Shown here: in pieces, positions 25,038 through 36,112 of the stretch
Layout: each line of letters starts with the position of its first letter
How positions within the stretch are numbered: position 1 is the stretch's first letter
NCBI RefSeq assembly: GCF_000236165.1
Contig: NZ_CM001373.1
Coordinates: forward strand, 1,277,634-1,341,633
Direction: 5' to 3'
From: Fluoribacter dumoffii NY 23
GTDB taxonomy: Bacteria > Pseudomonadota > Gammaproteobacteria > Legionellales > Legionellaceae
Length of the DNA: 64,000 nucleotides
Program-made: the position numbers and the translations under genes
Notes under the pieces: model-generated
The model's input: the letters and a program-made list of their open reading frames with translations, nothing else
What the model was told of the DNA's origin: nothing
Database searches by the model: none

Positions 25038-26405
25038 TTACTCTTTGGAAAACCGTTGTTCTATAGAATCGATTAGTCTTTGATGGATCCCGTCAAAACC
25101 CCGATTACTCATCACTAGAACAGCATCTCCTTCGTGCACTGCAGCAGTTATTTCTTTTATTATTTCATCATGGTCTTTACATATTTTATAAGGAAAATCC
25201 CAGTTCCCTATGGTTTCATACAGATTAAAATCGTGCGGTTCGAGAATATAGGCACCATCAACGGGATTTAAGGCATGGCCCATTTCCTCAGCGTGAACAC
25301 CCGTACGCATGGTATAGGATGCAAACTCTAATACTGCATAAATGCGGTAGTGGCGTTTACTGCGCTTTAAGGCCTCAACTGTCCGCATTATAGCGGTAGG
25401 ATGATGGGCAAAATCATCATAAACCGTTACTCCATGTTTATTAGAGCGAACTTCTAAACGACGCTTTACCGGCGTAAAACGTTCTAAAGCTTCCGCTGCC
25501 ACTTTAGGATTAACTCCTGCGTTTATACTTGCGGCAAGGGCAGCCAAACCATTTTCTACATTAAAACGTCCAATCAAAGACCATCTGACTTCGGCCACTT
25601 CTTTGCCATGACGCAACACTTTGAACGCTGAACCATTCTCCTCGATTAATTGGGCTTTCCATTCGGCATCACCTTCTAAAGCCAAATCTTCGATTCGAGA
25701 ATATTGGCCGCGAGCGAGAACCTCATTCAGTGCTTTGTCATCTCGAGGTTTAATTGCCACTCCGCTTACAGGAATTGTTCTTAAGAGATAATGAAATTGT
25801 AACTGTATCGCTGCCAAATCAGGATAAATATCAGCATGGTCGAATTCCAGATTATTTAAAATAGCTATTCTTGGTCGATAATGCATAAACTTTGGACGTT
25901 TATCGAAAAAAGCACTATCATATTCATCAGCTTCAATTACAAACCATTTGCCTGAGCCAAGGCATGCACTCGTTTTAAAATCAGAGGATACTCCACCAAT
26001 TAAAAAACCTGGATTAAATCCCGCTTGATCTAAAATCCACGCAATCATTGAAGTCGTGGTCGTTTTGCCATGGGTACCTGCAACGGCAATCACCTGATAG
26101 CGACTTAAAATATTTTCAGCGAGCCATTGGGGGCCAGAAGTATAGGGTTTACCAGATTCAATCACTGCCTCTAGTACAGGCATCCCTCTTTTTATAGCAT
26201 TCCCCACTATAATCAAATCTGATTCCAATGCCGTGGTAGTATCCTCATAACCTTCAGTCCAGGTTATCCCTTTTGCTGAAAGCAAATCACTTACTGGGGG
26301 ATAGCAATTAGCATCACTTCCAGTGACTTTATGCCCTGCATCGCGCGCCAGTAAAGCAAGGGCGCTCATAAAAGTTCCGCTTATACCTAAAATATGTAAG
26401 TGCAT
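25038..26405 (-). CDS. mpl: Mpl: UDP-MurNAc tripeptide ligase (cell-wall recycling)
   Basis: Ligase that joins the recycled tripeptide L-Ala-gamma-D-Glu-meso-DAP to UDP-MurNAc. Mur-ligase order is clear: N-terminal Rossmann HILGISGTFMSALALLARDAGH, ATP loop AGTHGKTTTTSMI near residue 110, the central LNNLEFDHADIY motif and the C-terminal YDDFAHHPTAIMRT. About 455 residues, normal. Start set at MHLHILG by comparison with E. coli Mpl; an ATG two codons upstream is possible. Downstream of the Yip1-like gene by 8-14 bp, so probably co-transcribed. Confidence 0.95.
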   Translation of the reverse strand: MHLHILGISGTFMSALALLARDAGHKVTGSDANCYPPVSDLLSAKGITWTEGYEDTTTALESDLIIVGNAIKRGMPVLEAVIESGKPYTSGPQWLAENILSRYQVIAVAGTHGKTTTTSMIAWILDQAGFNPGFLIGGVSSDFKTSACLGSGKWFVIEADEYDSAFFDKRPKFMHYRPRIAILNNLEFDHADIYPDLAAIQLQFHYLLRTIPVSGVAIKPRDDKALNEVLARGQYSRIEDLALEGDAEWKAQLIEENGSAFKVLRHGKEVAEVRWSLIGRFNVENGLAALAASINAGVNPKVAAEALERFTPVKRRLEVRSNKHGVTVYDDFAHHPTAIMRTVEALKRSKRHYRIYAVLEFASYTMRTGVHAEEMGHALNPVDGAYILEPHDFNLYETIGNWDFPYKICKDHDEIIKEITAAVHEGDAVLVMSNRGFDGIHQRLIDSIEQRFSKE

Positions 26406-26418
26406 AATCATCCCATTC

Positions 26419-26961
26419 TTATTGTAATAAAGAAACCGTTAGAACATTAACCGCGATTAAACCAAAAGCAGCAAAAACTGACTTAATGGCTGTTGAGTCT
26501 AGTGCATATTTATAGACATGGGCGGTAATCACAAACTGCCAAATAGTTAAACCCAAGCTTAAAAACAAATAGATTATCCCAATAAACATCAATAAAGGAT
26601 TTTTTAAATGAATTTGAGATAAATAGGGAGCCAGAATCAACAAAGGAATAACCAGTATATGGATAATAATATTAATGAAATATAACGTGGTAACAGTTTG
26701 TACAAGCCTGGAGGTCACCCCTCTAAAGTACAAGACAAAATAAGTATATATAACGTATGAAATCATTAAACATATTGAGATGTATGCGTTATTTATCAAA
26801 TCCTCAGAGGAATTTAAGTTAGAATAATCCCATTCAATTGTCATAAGTAATGCTAACAAAATGCCACTCAATACCATGCGAGAAATAGAGTAAGGTGTAT
26901 TTTCGGGACTTTCTTTTAATAAGCAAATATCCCAATAGCGATCAAATATAAGTTGTAGCAT
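26419..26961 (-). CDS. Yip1-like integral membrane protein
   Basis: 180-residue protein with about five membrane helices (e.g. MVLSGILLALLMTI, AYISICLMISYVIYTYFVLYF, NIIIHILVIPLLILAPYL, LMFIGIIYLFLSLGL, SVFAAFGLIAVNVLTVSLL). Arrangement and length fit bacterial Yip1-domain proteins, whose role is poorly known. It lies between yhdP (54 bp) and mpl (14 bp) on the same strand. Function not assigned. Confidence 0.6.
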   Translation of the reverse strand: MLQLIFDRYWDICLLKESPENTPYSISRMVLSGILLALLMTIEWDYSNLNSSEDLINNAYISICLMISYVIYTYFVLYFRGVTSRLVQTVTTLYFINIIIHILVIPLLILAPYLSQIHLKNPLLMFIGIIYLFLSLGLTIWQFVITAHVYKYALDSTAIKSVFAAFGLIAVNVLTVSLLQ

Positions 26962-27014
26962 TTAAGTCTTCATTTTTAGTTAATGTAGCCTGAGTCCTAT
27001 ATTGTCAGGTTTTC

Positions 27015-30000
27015 TCAGTTACGTTCTTCCTTTTTCATTAATTTTTTTACAATGCTAAGTTGTTGTACCACAGGCTCATTCCATGGCCCTGAGATTTTGT
27101 AACTGTACGCAGAAATTTTTTGCATGCTTTGATTAATAATTTTATTTGCAACCCAGGCAGCAACACCGGCGACAGGACCACCAGCAATTGTCGCCACAAC
27201 AGGTAAACTGGCTGTTATGTGCGGAGAAATCTTCAAGTTCAAATCATAAGTATGCTTGATTAAATCCAGGTCCCCTTTCATGCTTGCATAAGCAACCGGG
27301 CCATCAAGATAACTGTCTTGCGTTGCCATAATTCCTTTATTAACAGCGAAATTTCCCTGGAAAATATCAAAACTGTATCCTTGATGCGCCAAATCACTGA
27401 AATCCAATTGCAAGCGCCGCGGAATAGTTTGCAGACTCAGAATACTCAGTAATTTACCCAGATCCAATTTTTCTTCTGTCTCTTTACTTAAATGCGTAAT
27501 TCTTCCATTTTTTAGTTGTATATACATATTCCCATTGACTGAAGCAAGCGAAAACGCATACAAGCTTTTTTTCCAGCCTCCATGAAATTCCACATACCCT
27601 TTTTTGGCATGCACAGCAGGCATTACATTCCAAAGCTCTAATGTTTTAGCTAAATTTGTGATATTGAGTTTTACATCAAAATTAGTCTGATTAGCTTTTT
27701 CTTTTTGAAGCCATTCCCCCTGGGCATTAAATTGATATACTGGAGAATTTATTTGGCAATATTCTATTTTTAATTTTTCAGCAGTCGATTTGCTTTTCAG
27801 AGTTACATCACCCACATTGACTTTACCCAAAGACAAATTATCAACACGCAAATTAAGATTAGGTATTTGATTGGGATGCAGTTCCGAAGTCTCAGTAAGC
27901 TCATCACTTGCTGATTCAATTTTATCTATATGCAAATAATGCACATGGCCACTTAATTCATTTAAGGGTGGATGATAAACCAAGTCAGCTGCAATATTTT
28001 TTTGTTGCAAATTGAAAGACCAGTCTTTATTAGGCAGTATTTTTGCTTTAACAACCATAGTATTAAACTGTTGTTTTAAAAAATTTAATTTTTCTATCGT
28101 TATATGGATAATTCTCAGATTAGCCAAGATGGAGTTGTCTGTTTTTGCTGAAGAAAATTGATTGAATACCTCTTTCCATTCCTGAAAATCAAACCCTTTC
28201 AAAGTGCCTATAACGGAGAGGCCTGGTAAATTCTGATTTACGGCAGTTGCACTACCCAAACGTAATTGGCCTGAATTAAAAGCATAACCCTCTTTGTTAT
28301 TTTTAAACAGCAAATCTGCACTGAATCGTTTATCAAAATTACCTCGCACACGCATGAACTTTTTAGACTTAAGTTCAAGATTTAAATTCAGGGGAGTTTT
28401 TGCAGCCGATTTTTTACCAAGGGGCTCGGGCAAATTGATATCCAGCCCTTCTAATGAACTAGTAACGTTGATGCTGTCCGCCTCTGAGGGCTTATCGCTT
28501 AATTTCAATAAGGCATTCACATTAAAAGAACCATCCAACAAATCAAATAAAGGCAATTTGAACTGGTGCTTTAACGAACTGATGGAACATTTTCCAGTAA
28601 TGGCGATGGTTGTGGCAGGCTTGGGTAGTTTGACTGATTGAATTTTAATATTCATCGGATGGCCCAGGAGTTCAGCAAAAAGATAGCTATCTGTCACTCC
28701 CGCTTCATTAAACATCAATACACCCGATAGGTTTCGTACAGCAAATTGAACTAACTCGTAATTGACCTGCATCGAATTTTTTTTAAAGGTCACATTTCCT
28801 TTAGCAAGTACTTCATCATTTTCCGGATACAAAGGTACTTGTACGCTTAAATTCAGCAATGCTTGGCCTTTAATGGAAAGCATTTTTAAAAGTGACAGTT
28901 TTTTCCTTAAAGGAGAAGCCATCACATAATTCATCATTTTTTGCACAGAAGCATCAATAGTTCCATTTACCAGTAAGTTTTCTTTGTTCTTGCCAATATC
29001 ATCAATGCGCAAATGCATATTCTTTGCAGGAACACCCTGGAAATTGGCGTGGACTATATCAATATTCAGGTTACGATTTTTCAAATGAATGTATCCATCA
29101 ATTTCTTTTACCACTGGCCATTTGGAATTAATAGCTATTTCGCCTCCGCTTGCATAGCTGTCGATAATGAATTCGCCTGTATTATTATCGAAAGGGAACT
29201 CTTTTGCTAAACCAATAATTCTGATTTTTCCACTGGCTGCAGCGATACGTTTCACATCATTTTTTAACCATAGATACAATTTGGGCTTCATGTATTTTTT
29301 AGGTAAGAATGCAACCCATTGCTGCCAGTTTTTACCAGCGAATTCTGCACCCAGACGTATATTGCCAATAGTTTGCCAAGTCACTTGATCAACGGCCCCT
29401 TGCAAGCTTAACGTTAATTCAGGCTGGGTTATTGCAAGCCGCTCTACACTGACTCGCAAACCGTCGCTTAACTCCTTCCAGTCAAATGCCCCATTAAGTA
29501 ATGTCAATGTTTGTTCGGGGTAGCCTTTTACTTTTATCGATGAATTTTCGGAATCCAGTTCCAAACGCCCTTGCTCAGGTTGCCAACTGATCACACCTGA
29601 TAAGTTTTTAACCTGGGGAATACTTTCTTTGGCATCCCATCCTATTTGCATAAATCGGGTTAATACATAATTGATTGAATAGCCATTTATAGAAATCTTG
29701 TTCTCATCTTCCGCTAAGGAGGGTGTATCATTTACAGCAGTACTGAAATAGGGAACGGGCGGAATAACTGAAACAGGGATATTTAATTGAAGGAGAACCT
29801 GAGTATCTTGTAAAACTCCCTGAGGTTTCATTGCCAATATATTCTGGATAGATTGTGGCCAGTTTATAGCGTTAGATAATAATGATTCAATAATGATTGA
29901 TTTAACAAAAAGCAAATAACTTTGCTGTTCTCTGTTGTACTTAACTAATACTTGATTCTCCGGCCAGGTCACTCCTCCTGTACGTAATCTTATTGGGGCA

Positions 30001-30956
30001 ACATGAAGCTCCCAACCGGCATTGTCAGGTTTCCACGACACATTAGCGAAAAATGATTGAATTAATTGGCTTTGTTGATTATTCAACAGCTTCCAAGCGA
30101 GCCGTTTAAATGAAAGTTCTGCTTGTACCGAAGATATCGCGCCATGATGCACATCCAACCATAAATTAATATTACCTTTGCCCCCCTCCAAATGTTCTGT
30201 TGTCCTTGGAAAAAGAATTTGCCACTGTGCAGGTACGATATTTTTGGCGGAAAAATAAAACTTACCCTCAATATCCTCGAAATGGTCCGGATCAAAATAA
30301 CCATCACCCAGGAGTTTAAAATCAGTACTGCTGGTTTGTTCAAGCCGTGCTTCACCCTTGAACTTATAATGTCCCCCTCTATTCGCTACAGATATATTTA
30401 AACCATTAACAGGTATCAATCCCCCATCGCTAAAATGAAAATAGGCTGAAACACGTCTGATGATTAAATGATCTTGCTGTGACAACCAGACCAGAATTTG
30501 TCTGGTCTTTTCGGGAGTCATATCAGTGCTATTGAGGGAGTCAGTTGTCACTCCATCTATGGACCAATGATTGTCTTTTTCTCGCAAATTCAGATGCATG
30601 TCATCAATGTAGAGAACACCAGGCTGAATTTGCCAGCTCCACAAAGATTTAAAAAGGTTTATACCGACCAATAATTTATTAATTCGGAAATTTTGTTTTG
30701 AATCGTCGCCCAGAGTGACCTGATTCAATTTCAGCACAGGTTGAAACCAATACCATCCTGTTTCCATCGTTTGAATGGTAACCGGTTGTCCTATCAGAAG
30801 TGATAGATGCTGCTCTACTTCCCCCTTATACTCTTTTGCCCAAGGAGTCAGAGAACGAAAGATGCTGGATAAAACAGCCATAAAGATAATCAGGACAGCT
30901 AAAAGCATCCAAATTCTTTTTAGTACTTTGCTCACGCCTAATTTTCGATTACTCAT
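27015..30956 (-). CDS. yhdP: YhdP family AsmA-like phospholipid transport protein
   Basis: Very long (1313 residues) inner-membrane-anchored protein that in E. coli helps move phospholipids from the inner to the outer membrane with TamB and YdbH. An N-terminal membrane helix (IWMLLAVLIIFMAVLSSIF, about 14-34) is followed by a long beta-rich groove region and the conserved C-terminal AsmA-like part (VNGNMYIQLKNGRITHL, YASMKGDLDLIKHTYDLNL, KISGPWNEPVVQ). Its ATG overlaps the fliJ stop as ATGA, so it is tied to the flagellar operon. Confidence 0.93.
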   Translation of the reverse strand: MSNRKLGVSKVLKRIWMLLAVLIIFMAVLSSIFRSLTPWAKEYKGEVEQHLSLLIGQPVTIQTMETGWYWFQPVLKLNQVTLGDDSKQNFRINKLLVGINLFKSLWSWQIQPGVLYIDDMHLNLREKDNHWSIDGVTTDSLNSTDMTPEKTRQILVWLSQQDHLIIRRVSAYFHFSDGGLIPVNGLNISVANRGGHYKFKGEARLEQTSSTDFKLLGDGYFDPDHFEDIEGKFYFSAKNIVPAQWQILFPRTTEHLEGGKGNINLWLDVHHGAISSVQAELSFKRLAWKLLNNQQSQLIQSFFANVSWKPDNAGWELHVAPIRLRTGGVTWPENQVLVKYNREQQSYLLFVKSIIIESLLSNAINWPQSIQNILAMKPQGVLQDTQVLLQLNIPVSVIPPVPYFSTAVNDTPSLAEDENKISINGYSINYVLTRFMQIGWDAKESIPQVKNLSGVISWQPEQGRLELDSENSSIKVKGYPEQTLTLLNGAFDWKELSDGLRVSVERLAITQPELTLSLQGAVDQVTWQTIGNIRLGAEFAGKNWQQWVAFLPKKYMKPKLYLWLKNDVKRIAAASGKIRIIGLAKEFPFDNNTGEFIIDSYASGGEIAINSKWPVVKEIDGYIHLKNRNLNIDIVHANFQGVPAKNMHLRIDDIGKNKENLLVNGTIDASVQKMMNYVMASPLRKKLSLLKMLSIKGQALLNLSVQVPLYPENDEVLAKGNVTFKKNSMQVNYELVQFAVRNLSGVLMFNEAGVTDSYLFAELLGHPMNIKIQSVKLPKPATTIAITGKCSISSLKHQFKLPLFDLLDGSFNVNALLKLSDKPSEADSINVTSSLEGLDINLPEPLGKKSAAKTPLNLNLELKSKKFMRVRGNFDKRFSADLLFKNNKEGYAFNSGQLRLGSATAVNQNLPGLSVIGTLKGFDFQEWKEVFNQFSSAKTDNSILANLRIIHITIEKLNFLKQQFNTMVVKAKILPNKDWSFNLQQKNIAADLVYHPPLNELSGHVHYLHIDKIESASDELTETSELHPNQIPNLNLRVDNLSLGKVNVGDVTLKSKSTAEKLKIEYCQINSPVYQFNAQGEWLQKEKANQTNFDVKLNITNLAKTLELWNVMPAVHAKKGYVEFHGGWKKSLYAFSLASVNGNMYIQLKNGRITHLSKETEEKLDLGKLLSILSLQTIPRRLQLDFSDLAHQGYSFDIFQGNFAVNKGIMATQDSYLDGPVAYASMKGDLDLIKHTYDLNLKISPHITASLPVVATIAGGPVAGVAAWVANKIINQSMQKISAYSYKISGPWNEPVVQQLSIVKKLMKKEERN

Positions 30957-31405
30957 TGATATTTTTTACTATACCATTGCTTTTGCGCATACTCATCATT
31001 TTCTTTTTGCTCCATGCGCTGTATCTTGATTTGTTCACTCTTGTTAACCCGGTCCACCAATTGGCTGACTCCCTCTTCAGAGATTCTCGCTTGTTTATAG
31101 TTCATTTCTGCCTTAGCCCTTAATTTTGCTAAATATGCCAAATGGGCATTCAATTGTATTAAAGCTGTATCCAAATGGCTAATAAAATCGATGCGATTAC
31201 GTAATCGGGCAACTATTGTTCCCTGTTGACCAATTTTCTCAACTTGGTGTAAATAATCCTGTCGATAGGCGACTAACTGCTCATGCTTCATTTTATTTTG
31301 CTTAAATTGCTCTTGGGTTTTTAAGAGATCTTGATAGGCAGCATGTGTCGCATCTTTTTTAATCTGAAGGAGTTGTTTTAAACGTTCCAGTCGCTGGCTC
31401 ATCAA
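30953..31405 (-). CDS. fliJ: Flagellar export chaperone FliJ
   Basis: 150-residue helical coiled-coil protein, the stalk-like partner of the FliI ATPase in flagellar type III export. Recognised by position after fliI and by the FliJ pattern ([24 protein letters not shown], then [21 protein letters not shown]). It overlaps fliI by 4 bp and yhdP by 4 bp. Sequence is weakly conserved in this family; context carries most of the weight. Confidence 0.88.
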   Translation of the reverse strand: MMSQRLERLKQLLQIKKDATHAAYQDLLKTQEQFKQNKMKHEQLVAYRQDYLHQVEKIGQQGTIVARLRNRIDFISHLDTALIQLNAHLAYLAKLRAKAEMNYKQARISEEGVSQLVDRVNKSEQIKIQRMEQKENDEYAQKQWYSKKYQ

Positions 31406-32745
31406 TTAGCTCCCAAAGATGAAGCCAAACGGGATAACATAGCTACGCTTTCCTTATAATTGAACCGCTCATTCATTCCTTGCTCCATGTATTCCCTAAT
31501 TTTTTCTCTAACGTGAATCGCCTTGTCAATATTTGGATCACTTCCTTTTGCATAAGCACCCAGTAAAATGAAATCTTTATTTTTTTCATATAATGATAAA
31601 TTCTTTTTCAATAATAACATATCATTCATTTGTTGCTCAGATACTATGGATTGCATAACCCGGCTAATTGACGCCTCCAAATCAATAGCAGGGTATTGTC
31701 CCTCTTCAGCTATAGACCGATTTAACACGATATGCCCGTCCAAAATAGCTCGGGCCGCATCTGCAATGGGATCCTGCAAGTCATCTCCTTCGGTTAAAAC
31801 GGTATAAAATGCAGTAATGGAACCACTTCCTGGCGCCCCGTTTCCTGCTCGCTCAACCAGTTTGGGTAATTTGGCAAAAACTGAAGGCGGATAGCCTTTG
31901 GTTGCCGGTGCTTCACCTATAGAAAGAGCGATTTCCCTTTGTGCTTGAGCAAATCGCGTTAAAGAATCCATAAGGAGCAGGACATGCTTGCCCTGATCAC
32001 GAAAATATTCAGCAATACTTGTAGCAACTTTAGCTCCATGTAATCGCATTAAAGGGCTTTCATCTGCGGGAGCAGCAACTACAACCGCCCGCTTTAAGCC
32101 CTCTTCACCTAAATTTAATTCAATAAATTCCTTGACTTCCCTGCCCCGTTCTCCAATTAGTCCAACAACAACTACATCCGCATTGGTATAACGCGTCATC
32201 ATTCCCAACAAAACAGATTTTCCTACTCCAGAGCCAGCAAACAATCCTATTCGTTGTCCCCGACCTACAGTAAGCAATCCATTTATTGCACGAATCCCTA
32301 CATCTAAAGGAGTATCAATGACTGCCCTTTTTAAGGGATTGATAGCGGGACTGATTAAGGGATACGCTTCAGTCAAATCAAGAGGGGGACCCTCATCGAT
32401 AAAGGCGCCTGAGCCATTTACAATTCGCCCTAATAATTGATTTCCCACTTCAACCTGGGCAACTCTCCCCGTTGGGGTGATTATCATACCGGGTGCAAGT
32501 CCATGGATCGCCCCTAGAGACATCAAATAAACACAATCAGGGCCAAAACCTACCACTTCTGCTTCAATTGAATGGGTTTCATCAAGAGTAATAAAGCATC
32601 TTGCTCCTATAGGCTGATTAAATCCTTTAGCTTCAAGGGTAAGGCCTACAGCACGACTGATCCGACCGCAATGCAATAAACCTGATTGCTCTTTTTCGCG
32701 AACTTCAGACAATATTTTAAGGACATAAGATTGATAAATAGTCAT
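31402..32745 (-). CDS. fliI: Flagellum-specific ATPase FliI
   Basis: 447-residue ATPase related to F1-beta that powers export of flagellar subunits. Walker A is [13 protein letters not shown] at about 170, Walker [18 protein letters not shown], and the family blocks [35 protein letters not shown] and [28 protein letters not shown] are all intact. It lies 3 bp after fliH in the leftward operon. Confidence 0.97.
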   Translation of the reverse strand: MTIYQSYVLKILSEVREKEQSGLLHCGRISRAVGLTLEAKGFNQPIGARCFITLDETHSIEAEVVGFGPDCVYLMSLGAIHGLAPGMIITPTGRVAQVEVGNQLLGRIVNGSGAFIDEGPPLDLTEAYPLISPAINPLKRAVIDTPLDVGIRAINGLLTVGRGQRIGLFAGSGVGKSVLLGMMTRYTNADVVVVGLIGERGREVKEFIELNLGEEGLKRAVVVAAPADESPLMRLHGAKVATSIAEYFRDQGKHVLLLMDSLTRFAQAQREIALSIGEAPATKGYPPSVFAKLPKLVERAGNGAPGSGSITAFYTVLTEGDDLQDPIADAARAILDGHIVLNRSIAEEGQYPAIDLEASISRVMQSIVSEQQMNDMLLLKKNLSLYEKNKDFILLGAYAKGSDPNIDKAIHVREKIREYMEQGMNERFNYKESVAMLSRLASSLGAN

Positions 32746-32748
32746 CGA

Positions 32749-33396
32749 TCAATCCTGATCTTTATTAGGAACAAACAGATTTTCTTGATTTATATATTTT
32801 TCAAAGAGGGTTGTTAAGCGGGTTTGCAACCGGCCATCTAACTCACTATATTCCCCTTTCAGGTAAAAGTCGCCTCGGCTTAATGAGGGATCTGCTACTA
32901 AAATTTCCTGTAATCCAGGTATGTCATTCTCACTAAATTCCTGTTGAACCCAGCTTACATCCTCCGGATGCATAGCCAGTGTTTTGTAAGCATGTAGGGA
33001 AGGTAATTCCTTTTTAATCGAGTCGAGTAAATTTTTTAATTTATCCGGATAAGCAGTTAATTCGACCCCAATACAATATTGACTTAACCAAATTACTGTT
33101 TTAATTATTTCTTGGGTTACATGTTCATCCAGAAGTTTTACCGGATTTTTTAGAATATCAAACCAGCGTAGGAAGTGTTGTCTCTTTTCATTTATTTCCG
33201 TCTGCGCTTGTTGCATTCCTTCCGCATAACCTTTTTCTACCGCTTCCTTTTTTAAACGTTCGCATTCGGCAAGAAATCGCTCTTCTTCGCTCATTTCTTG
33301 CTTTACTTCATTATTTAAAACCGATTCGTATTTCCAGGTACTAAACCCTTGTATACTTTCTTTTTTCTTTAAGTAGGGTTCAAATTCATCCGCCAT
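32749..33396 (-). CDS. fliH: Flagellar assembly protein FliH
   Basis: 215-residue regulator that holds FliI in check and links it to the export gate. N-terminal part is charged (EEERFLAECERLKKEAVEKGYAEG), leading to a C-terminal domain with IKKELPSLHAYKTLAMHPEDVSWV and the FliH/YscL end (GDFYLKGEYSELDGRLQTRL). AGGAAG precedes the ATG. An 80-bp spacer separates it from fliG and contains a GGAACC/GGTTCC inverted repeat. Confidence 0.92.
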   Translation of the reverse strand: MADEFEPYLKKKESIQGFSTWKYESVLNNEVKQEMSEEERFLAECERLKKEAVEKGYAEGMQQAQTEINEKRQHFLRWFDILKNPVKLLDEHVTQEIIKTVIWLSQYCIGVELTAYPDKLKNLLDSIKKELPSLHAYKTLAMHPEDVSWVQQEFSENDIPGLQEILVADPSLSRGDFYLKGEYSELDGRLQTRLTTLFEKYINQENLFVPNKDQD

Positions 33397-33475
33397 ACTA
33401 TCTTCCTGAAATCATATTCAATAAATTAGTGAAGTTTCTCTCTGAGGAACCGAATACTGCAGGCAGGTTCCATTG

Positions 33476-34465
33476 TTAAATCATCTCATCTCCACCCTTG
33501 GATCCCAGTGCAATCTTGCCATCTTCAGCAAGATTTTTTGCAATAGCTAAAATATCACGTTGTGCGCGCTCAACATCAACTACTTTCACAGGCCCCTGTA
33601 ATTCTATATCTTCACGTAATAAATCCGCCGCCCGCTTGGACATATTGGAAAATATCTTTTCTTTAGTAGGCTCAGTTGTACCTTTTAAGGCGAGTTTTAA
33701 TTGCTCAGGAGTGACATCGCGCAATAAAGTTTGCATGCTTCGATCATCCATATCGACCAAATTTTCAAAAACGAACATTTTGTCGCGGATTTTTTCACTT
33801 AACTCCTGGTCCCAATCTTTGATCTTATTCAGCACTTCCTCTTCCATAGCCCCATCAAAATAGTTAATCACATCAGCAACACTCTTGATTCCCCCTACAG
33901 AAGAAGTTTTACTTACCTTTTGGCCGCTAAGTTGTTTCTCAATAACCTGTCCGAGTTCAGAGATAGCCTCGGGTTTAACTGTATCAATATTGCACATCCG
34001 CAGAAGCACTTCCGACCTTTTTTCTACACTAAAATAACGTACTACTTCAGCCGCTTGCTCGCTATCCAAATGAATGAGTATGGTAGCAATAATTTGGGGA
34101 TGTTCGTTTCGAATCACATCTGCAATTAATCGTCCGTCTAACCATTTTAAACGATTCAGGCCACTGTCTTTATCGGAGATAAGGATTCGATCGATAAACG
34201 GAGTCGCTTTTTCCAAACCTAAAGCTTCAATGAGTACAGTCCGTAAATAATGCTCTGTATCCACGGTTAAGCTTGTTTGCTCTCCAATCGCATTGGTAAA
34301 TTCAACCAAGACGTTTTCCATTTTTGCCTTGGTTACATTACTAAGTGTTGACATGGCAACCCCGACTTTTTGTACCTGTCTCGGTTCCAAATGCCTTAAC
34401 ACTTCCGCAGCATTTTTTTCACCCATGCTTAATAGCAAAATGGCCGCACGCTCGATTCCATCCAT
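33476..34465 (-). CDS. fliG: Flagellar motor switch protein FliG
   Basis: 329-residue rotor protein that meets the stator. The conserved surface EHPQ motif is present (RNEHPQIIATILIHLD), and the C-terminal charged helix region (MDDRSMQTLLRDVTPEQLKLALKG, SKRAADLLREDIE) that interacts with MotA is intact. Length standard. It starts 2 bp after fliF. Confidence 0.97.
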   Translation of the reverse strand: MDGIERAAILLLSMGEKNAAEVLRHLEPRQVQKVGVAMSTLSNVTKAKMENVLVEFTNAIGEQTSLTVDTEHYLRTVLIEALGLEKATPFIDRILISDKDSGLNRLKWLDGRLIADVIRNEHPQIIATILIHLDSEQAAEVVRYFSVEKRSEVLLRMCNIDTVKPEAISELGQVIEKQLSGQKVSKTSSVGGIKSVADVINYFDGAMEEEVLNKIKDWDQELSEKIRDKMFVFENLVDMDDRSMQTLLRDVTPEQLKLALKGTTEPTKEKIFSNMSKRAADLLREDIELQGPVKVVDVERAQRDILAIAKNLAEDGKIALGSKGGDEMI

Positions 34466-34467
34466 AA

Positions 34468-36099
34468 TTACCCCCGATCAACCCAATTTTTAACGACCTG
34501 TGCTACCCTTTTGGGTTCCTTATCAACTACCTGGCGTAATAAATTCAGTTGCGACTCATAATCATTGGCTTCCTTGATTGAAATGGTTCCATCATAGGTT
34601 AAATCACCCAAAGACTGCTCATCATTCGCAATATTGCCAACATTTCGATTGCTTGCCAATGTTTTAAGCATTGGTCTTAGCACCCCAAAAATTAATGCTA
34701 AAACAAATAACGCACCCGCAACCTGTTTCACTATAGACCAGAAGATATCTTTCTCCCAAAATCGTTCCTCAGGAATGGCAGCTATAGGATCAGGTTTAAC
34801 AAAATCAGTATTGATTACATTTAAACTGTCACCACGCTGTGCATTTAAGCCAATTGCATCAGCGACAAGTAATTTAATTTGATCAATTTCTTTTGGAGTC
34901 AGTGGAGTTTTGGTTAGTTTTTTAGTCTTTTCATCCATTACTGCTCGATTATCAACCAAAACAGCAACAGTGATTCGTTTAATCGTACCGGGCTGATTTT
35001 TAGTATGACTCACTGTTTTATCCAACTCAAAATTTTTGGTACTTTGAGTGCGCGAATCTGAGGATTGACTTACATCGGATTCTGTTGCGGCTTGTCCTTG
35101 TTGTGGTGCATTTTTAGGAGGCGTATTCTTGGCAGCAAGCGCAGGATTATTTTGCGGTATATTTGATAAAGTGCCCGGGACCCCAACTGCATCATTTGAA
35201 GTCTTGCGTTTTTCTTCCATAATTTGTTCACTACGCAATGAAGGCAGTTCCGGATTAAACATTTCCTGAGTTTGTTCATAACTGGTAAAATCAATATCAG
35301 CAGACACTTTTGCCCTAACACGGCCATAACCCAATATAGGTGTCAAAATGTCTTGAATTTTTTGCGCATATTGATGTTCCAAATTTTGTCTGTAGTCCAA
35401 AAAGCGCTCGGTATCCGAAAAGAGCGTTTGTCCCCCGCCTTCATTCAATAACTGTCCATCCTGATCAACCACAGTAACACGACTTGAGGACAAATTTGGA
35501 ATGCTGGATGCAACCAAATTCACAATGGCAGCAATGGTATGTTTTTTCAGCTCCAAACCGGAATAAACATCAAGAAAAACAGAGGCGCTAGGTTCATGAG
35601 CATCGCGAACAAAAGCGGATTCACGTGGAATTGCCAGATGAACTCGAGCAGATTTAATGTCATTAAATTTACTTATTGTGCGAGCTAATTCCGCTTCCAG
35701 GGCTTGTTTATAGCGGGCACTTTCCATAAACTGACTGCTATTAAATGCATTTGAACTGGAAAAAAGTTCTTCTGAACCTACTGGCTCGCGAGGCAATCCT
35801 TCCATTGCCAATTTAAGACGTACACTTTGCAGATCCTGTGATGCAACCATAATTACGCTGTTGTTACTGTCAATCTTAAAATCAATACCATTCCGTTCAA
35901 GTGCGGATACTATCTCTGCCGCATCGCGTGCATTCATTTGCGTATATAAAGGCACATAATTGGGCTCACGCGACCATAAAACGACTGCTAGACCAATTGC
36001 TATGCTTGCAGCTATACCTACTAATAGACCAATTTGCCGTGCAATAGATAAATTCGAAAACTTTGCAGCTACTGTTGATGCACTATCAGCCAATGCCAT
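34468..36099 (-). CDS. fliF: Flagellar MS-ring protein FliF
   Basis: 543-residue ring protein in the inner membrane. Two membrane helices: IARQIGLLVGIAASIAIGLA near residue 20 and VKQVAGALFVLALIFGVLRP near 455. The YscJ/FliF motifs VPLYTQMNARDAAEIVSALE and LEAELARTISKFNDIKSARVHLAIPRES are present, and the C-terminal tail (NLLRQVVDKEPKRVAQVVKNW) is the FliG-binding segment. It lies 13 bp after fliE. Confidence 0.97.
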   Translation of the reverse strand: MALADSASTVAAKFSNLSIARQIGLLVGIAASIAIGLAVVLWSREPNYVPLYTQMNARDAAEIVSALERNGIDFKIDSNNSVIMVASQDLQSVRLKLAMEGLPREPVGSEELFSSSNAFNSSQFMESARYKQALEAELARTISKFNDIKSARVHLAIPRESAFVRDAHEPSASVFLDVYSGLELKKHTIAAIVNLVASSIPNLSSSRVTVVDQDGQLLNEGGGQTLFSDTERFLDYRQNLEHQYAQKIQDILTPILGYGRVRAKVSADIDFTSYEQTQEMFNPELPSLRSEQIMEEKRKTSNDAVGVPGTLSNIPQNNPALAAKNTPPKNAPQQGQAATESDVSQSSDSRTQSTKNFELDKTVSHTKNQPGTIKRITVAVLVDNRAVMDEKTKKLTKTPLTPKEIDQIKLLVADAIGLNAQRGDSLNVINTDFVKPDPIAAIPEERFWEKDIFWSIVKQVAGALFVLALIFGVLRPMLKTLASNRNVGNIANDEQSLGDLTYDGTISIKEANDYESQLNLLRQVVDKEPKRVAQVVKNWVDRG

Positions 36100-36112
36100 A
36101 TCAAACTCCTAC